Source: Nitrospiraceae bacterium
Lineage (GTDB): Bacteria > Nitrospirota > Thermodesulfovibrionia > Thermodesulfovibrionales > UBA9159
DNA length: 5,495 bases
NCBI GenBank assembly: GCA_003453735.1
Contig: DMNE01000341.1
Location: 1-5,495 of the forward strand
Direction of reading: 5' to 3'
Made by a program: the position numbers and the translations under genes. Each line of letters begins with the position of its first letter. The first letter of the stretch is position 1. The notes beneath the pieces are model-generated. The model did not search any database. It was not told the origin of the DNA and saw nothing but the letters and a program-made list of their open reading frames with translations. This document shows, one piece after another, positions 1-5,495 of this stretch.

Positions 1-1007
1 CCCCGTACCGGACCATGTATGACCCGCCGAACTACACGCCATTTTGGAAGCGCATTGCGCTGCCAGCCGGAGAAATCAACCCGGATGATGACCCTTCGTA
101 CGACGTGTTCTCCCGCGTCTATCACAATGACTTCTACTGGGGCTTCTCCCCTGTCTATCACCTTACAGAAAGTGATGTCAATTACGTGAACGCCCGGTAT
201 GACGCCGGTGTGTATTACACCGACCTGTTTATCGGCGAGTTGTTGGATCTTCTCGACTCGCTCAAGCTGACGGAAAAGACCGTGATCATTCTGCAGTCGA
301 TTCATGGTGACGACCTGGGGGAACAGGGAAACTATTTCCATTACGATGTCACCGACACCGTAATCAAAAACGCACTTATTATTCGCTTTCCCCATGGTGA
401 GTTCGAAGGGAAAAGAGTTCCCGAACAAGTGCAGGGCATCGATATCATGCCGACAATACTGGACTACCTTGGGATACCGGTCCCCCATGAGGCGCAAGGG
501 AATAGCCTTTTGCCGCTCCTGAAGAGCGATGGCTCTGCCTCGCCGAGCGAATTTGCCTATATCGATAGGATGCCATGGTGGGAGTACAACTTGAGTAAAT
601 GGTACCTCGAATTCCAGAGCGGTAGAGGGGCGCACTTTCCTCAATCCGAAAAAACAAAGCTGGAGGAGTACCGGAGGATGCTGCAAACAGATTTCGATCA
701 ACTGGACTATCCTCCTGGCGATATCGCTATTAGAACGAACGACTGGAAGCTCATGATGAGGAAGAAAAAAGACCTCCTCGAGAAAGTATCCTGGTGGGGT
801 TTTATTACTGGCAAGAGGCTTTATCTTGAGGAAATAGAGCTCTACGACTTAAAGAATGACCCTTATGAAAAAGCGAATGTTGCCAAGGATCATCCCGAAG
901 TGGTTGCAAGACTGAAGGCCAAACTCCTGCAGTGGGACGAATCTATTGAAAAGCAGAAAGCTCAATACAAAAAAGATGAAAAACGCTTTATCATCCCTTA
1001 CCCCTGA
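1..1007 (+). CDS. Sulfatase-family (alkaline phosphatase superfamily) protein, 5'-truncated
   Basis: This is the C-terminal part of a sulfatase-type hydrolase. The frame is open to the window edge (first full codon at 3) and reads P-Y-R-T before the first ATG at 15, so that ATG is internal. The segment P-Y-x-x-x-x-P-P resembles the H-x-P-Y-x-P-P stretch of sulfatases; the formylglycine Cys/Ser motif lies upstream and is not visible. Counting from the ATG at 15, residues 58-80 (Y-V-N-A-R-Y-D-A-G-V-Y-Y-T-D) match the conserved helix before the second metal motif. Residues 95-105 (S-I-H-G-D-D-L-G-E-Q-G) match the usual S-D-H-G-E-x-L-G-E-H-G, but the metal-ligand Asp is Ile. Residues 117-125 (I-K-N-A-L-I-I-R-F) and 140-153 (Q-G-I-D-I-M-P-T-I-L-D-Y-L-G) are typical downstream blocks, and E-L-Y-D-L-K-N-D-P near residue 277 is the standard C-terminal sulfatase sequence. 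The substrate is unknown. The altered metal site may mean low or changed activity. It precedes the next gene by 74 bp on the same strand. Confidence 0.88.
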   Translation, partial: PYRTMYDPPNYTPFWKRIALPAGEINPDDDPSYDVFSRVYHNDFYWGFSPVYHLTESDVNYVNARYDAGVYYTDLFIGELLDLLDSLKLTEKTVIILQSIHGDDLGEQGNYFHYDVTDTVIKNALIIRFPHGEFEGKRVPEQVQGIDIMPTILDYLGIPVPHEAQGNSLLPLLKSDGSASPSEFAYIDRMPWWEYNLSKWYLEFQSGRGAHFPQSEKTKLEEYRRMLQTDFDQLDYPPGDIAIRTNDWKLMMRKKKDLLEKVSWWGFITGKRLYLEEIELYDLKNDPYEKANVAKDHPEVVARLKAKLLQWDESIEKQKAQYKKDEKRFIIPYP

Positions 1008-1065
1008 TTATAAACGGTTGTCTTCCCAAAAAACCATCCACCGTGCAACAGGGGAGAACCACAAC

Positions 1066-1078
1066 GAAGGGGTAGGGG
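1066..1078 (+). promoter_or_regulatory. Two overlapping Shine-Dalgarno candidates for the 1082 gene
   Basis: GAAGGGG at 1066-1072 lies 9 bases before a GTG at 1082. TAGGGG at 1073-1078 lies 9 bases before an ATG at 1088. The two starts differ by only two residues (M-P-M-K or M-K), and the sequence does not decide between them. The gap 1008-1081 holds no convincing terminator, so read-through from the sulfatase gene is plausible. Confidence 0.6.
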
Positions 1079-1081
1079 CCA

Positions 1082-4063
1082 GTGCCTATGAAACGTCGTA
1101 AGATCTTGTTTCTCCTCTTTGCTCTGTCAGGATTTACCGGGCTCATTTATGAGTCGATCTGGACGCAGTACCTAAAGCTTTTCCTCGGGCACACGGCGTA
1201 TGCTCAAACGTTGGTATTGGCTATCTTCATGGGCGGTATTGCTCTGGGCTCGTGGATATGCGGCAGATATTCTATGCGGTGGAAGAACCTGCTTGTGGGC
1301 TACGCTTTGACAGAAGGGGTAATCGGCCTGTTCGCTCTGTTCTTCCATAATGCTTTCGATCAAGCGACACAATTCTCTTATGCCAGCGTGTTTTCGAATC
1401 TCGGCTCATCTCTGGCCATAGCTTCATTCAAATGGACACTGTCAGCTTTGATGATCCTGCCCCAGACGATTCTGCTTGGCATGACGTTCCCTTTAATGAC
1501 CGCGGGTATCATACGTGCCTTTCCTGATGACTCAGGTCGTTCGATTTCCATGCTCTACTTTACTAACAGCTTTGGGGGAGGACTGAGTGTATTAACGAGC
1601 GGATTCATATTAATCAAGCTCGTGGGATTGCCCGGGACCATCAGGGTTGCAGGCCTTATCAACATTTGCCTGAGTATTTGCGTCTGGCTGCTTGCGAGAG
1701 GCATTTCTGTGGACGCCCTGAGACCTGAGGCAGTGCCTGTTGTCGCAAGAAACGATGCCGAACCCATGTGGTATCGGTGCTTGCTGTCGGCCTCACTGAT
1801 AACGGGTACTGCTTCCTTCATCTATGAGATTGGATGGGTCCGAATGCTGAACCTGGTTCTCGGAAGCTCTACCCATGCGTTTGAACTCATGCTCAGCGCG
1901 TTTATCTTTGGTCTTGCCTTTGGTGGACTCTGGATACGGTACCGCATCCAACGCATTGCCGATACAATCCGGTTTCTTGCCATCGTGCAGGTTATCATGG
2001 GAGCGCTGGCCCTTGTGACCTTGCCGCTATATGGAAAGACCTTTGTGTTTGTGCGATGGCTCATGAATACATTGCCCCCAACGGACACGGGCTATGCATT
2101 ATTCAATCTGTCGAGCAGCGCCATTGCGCTGTTCATTATGTTTCCCACGACCTTTTGTGCCGGGATGACCCTCCCCTTAATCACCTATTCGCTGGTGAAA
2201 AGAGGACATGGCGAACGGAGTATCGGCGCCGTCTATGCGGCAAATACCGTGGGAGCTATTCTCGGCGTTTGTTTTGCCAGCCAGGTGGCTATGCCATTGC
2301 TCGGGGTAAAAGGGGTCATAATATCCGGCGCTGGCCTGGACATTGCCCTTGGATTAGCGCTGGTATGGCTCACGGCAGCAACGTCAAGGTCCTATCGCAC
2401 GCCGGCTGTTATAACTTTTGTGTGTATTGGTGTAGTTGTCTCAATTGGTTCTTTCGTGGAGCTTGACTTTTACAAAATGGCTTCCGGGGTTTTCCGATTT
2501 GGGAGCCTGGCGCAGCGTGACAGTTCAAAACTCGTTTTTTATAAAGATGGCAGGACTGCCACGGTGAGTTCATTCTTACAGGATGGGGCTCTGGATATTC
2601 GAACGAATGGCAAACCGGATGCGCAGATACAGCTGGACCCCAACAAGTTCAGAACAGTGGATGAGCCTACCATGATCCTTCTGGCAGCGATTCCAATGTC
2701 TCTCAACCCGCACGCGAGAACAGTCGCGAATATTGGTTTCGGCTCGGGGCTTACCGCTTCGACATTGCTGCTTAACAACGCGATAGGTGAGGTCGATACA
2801 ATCGAAATTGAGCCAGTAATGGTAGAAGCGGCGAAAAATTTCGGCTCCTTTGTTGAGCTGGCATACACTGATCCGCGCAGCCGGATCTTTATCGATGACG
2901 CAAAGACCTTCTTTTCGGCGCACAAACGGAAATACGATATAATTATATCGGAGCCTTCAAACCCCTGGGTCAGCGGGGTGTCAGGGCTTTTTTCGGAAGA
3001 ATTCTACCGCGTGATCGGGCGTCATTTAACAGAAAACGGCGTGTTCTGTCAGTGGCTGCAACTTTATGAAATTGACCTCAACCTGGTCGCGTCGGTGCTG
3101 AAGGCAGTGTCTTCTTCCTTTACGGACTATGTGATTTATGCAGCAAACGACAATGACATTGTAATTATCGCCAAGAATGGGTCCGCCATTGCTAATCAGG
3201 ATTTTGCCATTTTAAAGAATCCCAAAATTGCCAGATCACTGAAACGGATACAGGTCAATAGCGGCGACGATCTTGCATTTCGTAAAAGAGGCTCCAAGCA
3301 GATCCTTGGCGACTTTCTCAAGTCGTTCCCGATACAGGCAAATTCGGATTATTACCCGATTCTTGACCAGAACGCAGTCCGCACCCGCTTTCTCGCTGCA
3401 GACGCAAGAGAACTGCTCTCCCTTGCGTGTAAGCCGCTGCCTGTTTTGGAAATGATGACAAGTTCTCCCTCGCCGCGGGATCATACCGATATCAGCCATT
3501 CACCGGACTTTATCGACGCCAACGCAGGGTATGCAGCTATGGCTCTGCGTGATTATTATTTGAGCGGCAGATTCGCGGAGAAATATTCAATCCTTCCAGC
3601 AGACATTAAGGAGAATGCTGTAAAGGTGAGACAGCTGTTTTTCTCTGAGTGCGGGGCTAGCTCAGATGATAGAATTGGCAATATATACAATACGATAGCC
3701 CTCCAGATGATTCCTTTCTTGCATCCGCATGAATTGGATGCCGTGTGGAAAAAATTGGAATCCGGAGCATGCGTTCAATCGTTTACGCCCAGAGATCAGC
3801 AATGGATTACGCTGTTTAAGGCGGTCGGGCAACGTAACGCTGCGGCCATGGCGAGCACTGCAAAGGCATTGTTCGAAAAAGAACAAGATCTGCAGGCAGG
3901 ACCAATGAGGTATCTTGTGGCATCAGGCATGCTGGGCGACTTGGTTCAAGGCAAGAAAGAGGCATCCCTCAGTCTTTGGCAAAAATACCAGTCCAAGGGT
4001 GGCGGAAAGGGCCAGCAATCTCTCTTTCTTCGTTTGCTCGTCGCATTAAGTACTAAGAGATGA
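1082..4063 (+). CDS. Fused membrane (MFS-like)/spermidine-synthase-like protein
   Basis: The 993-residue protein joins an integral-membrane domain of about 12-13 helices (residues ~8-460) to a SAM-dependent methyltransferase-like/spermidine-synthase-like domain (~468-700). The family signature begins at S-G-V-F-R-F (468-473), then F-Y-K-D-G-R-T-A-T-V (486-495) and N-G-K (509-511). SAM-binding motif I is I-G-F-G-S-G (551-556), the acidic strand end is E-I-E-P (575-578), followed by D-D-A (605-607) and S-E-P-S-N-P-W (623-629), then F-C-Q-W-L-Q-L-Y (655-662). True spermidine synthases have D-S-x-D-P with a catalytic Asp where this has S-E-P-S-N-P-W. That variant is normal for the fused family, so polyamine synthesis should not be assumed. 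N-S-D-Y-Y-P (754-759) resembles the family's end motif. Residues ~770-993 are an extra soluble, probably helical tail that I do not recognise. The start is GTG 1082 or ATG 1088. Family assignment is strong; reaction and substrate are unknown. Confidence 0.9.
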   Translation: MPMKRRKILFLLFALSGFTGLIYESIWTQYLKLFLGHTAYAQTLVLAIFMGGIALGSWICGRYSMRWKNLLVGYALTEGVIGLFALFFHNAFDQATQFSYASVFSNLGSSLAIASFKWTLSALMILPQTILLGMTFPLMTAGIIRAFPDDSGRSISMLYFTNSFGGGLSVLTSGFILIKLVGLPGTIRVAGLINICLSICVWLLARGISVDALRPEAVPVVARNDAEPMWYRCLLSASLITGTASFIYEIGWVRMLNLVLGSSTHAFELMLSAFIFGLAFGGLWIRYRIQRIADTIRFLAIVQVIMGALALVTLPLYGKTFVFVRWLMNTLPPTDTGYALFNLSSSAIALFIMFPTTFCAGMTLPLITYSLVKRGHGERSIGAVYAANTVGAILGVCFASQVAMPLLGVKGVIISGAGLDIALGLALVWLTAATSRSYRTPAVITFVCIGVVVSIGSFVELDFYKMASGVFRFGSLAQRDSSKLVFYKDGRTATVSSFLQDGALDIRTNGKPDAQIQLDPNKFRTVDEPTMILLAAIPMSLNPHARTVANIGFGSGLTASTLLLNNAIGEVDTIEIEPVMVEAAKNFGSFVELAYTDPRSRIFIDDAKTFFSAHKRKYDIIISEPSNPWVSGVSGLFSEEFYRVIGRHLTENGVFCQWLQLYEIDLNLVASVLKAVSSSFTDYVIYAANDNDIVIIAKNGSAIANQDFAILKNPKIARSLKRIQVNSGDDLAFRKRGSKQILGDFLKSFPIQANSDYYPILDQNAVRTRFLAADARELLSLACKPLPVLEMMTSSPSPRDHTDISHSPDFIDANAGYAAMALRDYYLSGRFAEKYSILPADIKENAVKVRQLFFSECGASSDDRIGNIYNTIALQMIPFLHPHELDAVWKKLESGACVQSFTPRDQQWITLFKAVGQRNAAAMASTAKALFEKEQDLQAGPMRYLVASGMLGDLVQGKKEASLSLWQKYQSKGGGKGQQSLFLRLLVALSTKR
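1127..1936 (+). repeat. Internal duplication of the membrane domain (protein level)
   Basis: Residues 16-56 and 241-281 of the 1082 gene align without gaps at an offset of 225 residues, with about 15 of 41 identical: G, I-Y-E, W, spaced Leu residues, L-G, and a final G-x-A-x-G. Further matches at nearly the same offset are G-M-T-F-P-L (133-138) with G-M-T-L-P-L (361-366), and S-I plus T-N near 154-162 with S-I plus A-N near 380-388. The membrane part is therefore two homologous halves of about six helices each, as in MFS-type proteins. The coordinates span the first matching block in each half. The repeat is ancient and not visible as DNA identity. Confidence 0.75.
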
Positions 4064-4232
4064 GAAGATCATCGAAGAATCCTTCTTGCGAGATAGAGCT
4101 AACGCAGGCAGCATGATACCAGGAATTGGGAAATTATCCGTATTGTTGATGTGTATATAAGAATCCCTCTGACTACGTAACGAGGTGCATGGAAAGAATA
4201 TTTCGATATCGACGACAACAATGGCACCTACA
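4064..4232 (+). other. Intergenic stretch with no gene seen
   Basis: This is part of a 371-bp gap between the two membrane-protein genes. I find no coding signal, RNA gene or strong promoter in it. A 5-bp A/T-rich hairpin (AAGAA-TCC-TTCTT, 4075-4087) just after the stop at 4063 is too weak and lacks a T-run, so it is not called a terminator. A TATATAAG stretch at 4154-4161 resembles a -10 box but has no well-spaced -35. The degraded TPR sequence begins near the end of this stretch. Confidence 0.5.
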
Positions 4233-4384
4233 TCGAACCCTTATTTTGTTAAGGACTATATCAACCGTGACGATTTTTACCGGAACATGGGTACTGCGGA
4301 ACTTGCGGTAAGAGATTTTCAGAGGCGTGTGACGTGGGTGGCGAAGAAGAGTATGGCCTATTTTGCCCTGATGAAAAGCGGTAG
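4233..4384 (+). pseudogene. Remnant of a TPR-protein C-terminus, frameshifted
   Basis: In frame from 4233, the sequence reads the end of one TPR (S-N-P-Y-F, Pro at repeat position 32) followed at the exact 34-residue register by another: Y4, N6, Y11, G15, A20, F24 all match the TPR consensus. Position 8, normally Gly, is Asp (GAC at 4269-4271). After Arg at 4323-4325 the match stops. Restoring one base there (for example G, making GCG) gives the consensus Ala27 and then C-D-V-G-G-E-E-E-Y-G-L-F-C-P-D-E-K-R and a TAG at 4382-4384. A Cys-Asp-x-Gly tail of this sort is common at the end of bacterial TPR proteins. I infer the 3' end of a lost TPR-bearing gene, probably a paralogue of the downstream glycosyltransferase. 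The uncorrected frame is open from ATG 4185 to TAA 4442 (85 residues), so a short translated protein cannot be excluded. Confidence 0.6.
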
Positions 4385-4434
4385 AATGCACGGCAAAAGA
4401 CTACCTGCTTACGGGACGATCTCCTTGATGCGAC

Positions 4435-5495
4435 GTGAATAAACGACGCGCTTCTTATTATCTTGCGGCTTTTGTTTCACTGATCACTCTCGTAGTGTAT
4501 CTATCAGTTCTTCGAAATGATTTTGTTTCCTGGGACGACGATGCGTATGTCATGAATAATTATCATATTCTCTCATTAAATTGGACGTTCATGAGGTGGG
4601 CATTTTTCTCTTTCTATGAGAGCAACTGGCATCCTCTTACGTGGGTATCCCATGCCCTGGATTACGCAGTCTGGGGATTGAACCCCCTGGGGCATCACCT
4701 GACGAACATCGTGCTGCATGCAATAAATACGTCCCTCGTAGTGGTTCTGTGCATAAGGCTGATGAAAACGTGCAATGAGCGGTCGGCACCTGATAAGAAG
4801 GCATCCACGCTCCTGGATGAACGAAGAACAATGATCGCAGCAGGGGTGGCAGGTCTTTTGTTCGGACTTCATCCGGTGCATGTGGAGTCAGTTGCATGGG
4901 TTTCCGAGCGAAAGGACTTACTGTGCGGCCTGTTCTATCTGCTCAGTATTTCAGCCTATGTAAAATATATTCGCATTGAGGTTGAGGAGAAGAAGGCAAC
5001 AACACGGTTTTTCAATAAGGCCTATCTGGCTTCTCTGCTCTTCTTCATCCTTGCACTGCTGAGCAAGCCTATGGCGGTGAGCCTTCCCGCGGTGCTTTTG
5101 ATTTTCGACTGGTATCCTTTCCAGCGGATCCGGTCCTTGAAGTCGTTCAGGGACGCATGCGTGGAGAAACTGCCCTTTATTGTATGCAGCCTCATTTCGT
5201 CAATCCTAACGATCATGGCGCAAAGGACTGAAGAAGCGATGACGATGATGGCATTTGTGCCTTTGTGGGCACGCTTGCTTGTCGCGGTAAAGTCGGTCGC
5301 GGCCTATCTCGGGAAAATGGCGGTGCCTCTCGGTTTGTCCCCTTTTTATCCCTACCCTAAGCCGCGAGAGGTGACCCTGCTTTCGCCGCGATATTTTTTT
5401 GCGGTCATCTTGGTGGTCGGGATTAGCACAGTCCTTTTAGTGACCGCAAAAAAACAGAAGGTATGGCTGTCTGCGTGGGGGTATTATGTGGTGAC
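4435..5495 (+). CDS. TMTC-like polytopic GT-C glycosyltransferase, N-terminal part (3'-truncated)
   Basis: The first 353 residues of a multi-spanning membrane protein are present and the frame is still open at the window edge. A first membrane helix (~8-26) is followed by W-D-D-D-A-Y (33-38), the acidic first-loop motif typical of GT-C glycosyltransferases that use lipid-linked sugar donors. Next come N-W-H-P-L-T-W (64-70), N-P-L-G-H-H-L-T-N (83-91), and H-P-V-H-V-E-S-V-A-W-V-S-E-R-K-D (146-161), hallmarks of the family related to eukaryotic TMTC O-mannosyltransferases. L-S-K-P-M-A (209-214) and Y-L-G-K-M-A (291-296) are also conserved blocks. Further helices lie near 88-110, 133-146, 163-180, 197-225, 245-262 and 322-339. 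Bacterial members usually end in TPRs, expected beyond this window. GTG 4435 is the only start between an in-frame TGA at 4426 and the conserved motif, apart from codons too far inside. It has no clear Shine-Dalgarno and overlaps the TAA (4440-4442) of the upstream open frame, which suggests possible translational coupling. Likely role: glycan transfer to protein or lipid on the outer face of the membrane; acceptor unknown. Confidence 0.88.
   Translation, partial: MNKRRASYYLAAFVSLITLVVYLSVLRNDFVSWDDDAYVMNNYHILSLNWTFMRWAFFSFYESNWHPLTWVSHALDYAVWGLNPLGHHLTNIVLHAINTSLVVVLCIRLMKTCNERSAPDKKASTLLDERRTMIAAGVAGLLFGLHPVHVESVAWVSERKDLLCGLFYLLSISAYVKYIRIEVEEKKATTRFFNKAYLASLLFFILALLSKPMAVSLPAVLLIFDWYPFQRIRSLKSFRDACVEKLPFIVCSLISSILTIMAQRTEEAMTMMAFVPLWARLLVAVKSVAAYLGKMAVPLGLSPFYPYPKPREVTLLSPRYFFAVILVVGISTVLLVTAKKQKVWLSAWGYYVV

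Noticed and set aside
1014..1044. Inverted ACGGT/ACCGT pair in the gap after the sulfatase gene
   Set aside because: A 5-bp stem with a loop of over 20 bases is expected by chance, and no T-run follows.
2056..2466. 136-codon + strand frame inside the fused membrane/SpdSyn gene
   Set aside because: It lies wholly within a strongly supported gene in another frame, and its translation is rich in Cys, Arg and His with no domain character.
2539..2925. 128-codon antisense frame opposite the SAM-binding domain
   Set aside because: It is the complement of conserved coding sequence, its translation shows no recognisable motif, and a second antisense frame overlaps it.
4075..4087. Short inverted repeat AAGAA-TCC-TTCTT just after the 993-residue gene, possible terminator
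   Set aside because: The stem is only five A/T-rich pairs, flanking bases do not extend it, and no T-run follows.
4126..4161. Possible promoter (TTGGGA and TATATAAG) before the TPR remnant
   Set aside because: The spacing is 22 bases or more, well beyond the usual 16-19, and the -35 match is poor.
4185..4442. Intact small 85-residue protein
   Set aside because: The TPR match is lost exactly where one missing base would explain it, and no good ribosome binding site precedes ATG 4185; a remnant fits better, though translation is not excluded.

Overview
The window carries three genes, all on the + strand, and one short gene remnant. Base composition is moderate, near 50% GC by eye. The protein families are typical of accessory or cell-surface loci in environmental Gram-negative bacteria. 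Large membrane proteins of the TMTC-like/TPR type are common in Desulfobacterota and Nitrospirota, so I lean towards such an organism. Nothing in the window fixes the taxon, and there are no rRNA, tRNA or housekeeping markers.

Layout. (1) Positions 1-1007 hold the 3' part of a sulfatase (alkaline-phosphatase superfamily) gene that begins before the window. Its fold landmarks are clear, but the second metal-site motif is altered (S-I-H-G where S-D-H-G is expected). (2) After a 74-bp gap with a good ribosome binding site, 1082-4063 encodes a 993-residue fused membrane transporter-like/spermidine-synthase-like protein. It has a duplicated membrane domain, a SAM-binding Rossmann domain and a C-terminal extension of about 220 residues with no assigned function. 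(3) Positions 4064-4434 hold no intact gene I would accept. Inside is a recognisable single tetratricopeptide repeat (TPR) and C-terminal tail, broken by an apparent one-base deletion near 4325; I read it as the end of a lost paralogue of the next gene. (4) From 4435 to the window end is the N-terminal 353 residues of a polytopic GT-C-fold, TMTC-like glycosyltransferase, whose family usually ends in TPRs.

How they fit together. All three proteins belong to families that act at or beyond the cytoplasmic membrane. A surface-glycan or glycoprotein modification locus is a reasonable inference but is not proved by sequence. The strongest unusual signals are the TPR remnant, the missing metal-ligand Asp in the sulfatase, and the glycosyltransferase start, which lacks a clear ribosome binding site and overlaps the end of the upstream remnant frame. 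I saw no CRISPR array, insertion sequence, RNA gene or convincing terminator, and I cannot claim a wholly new system here.
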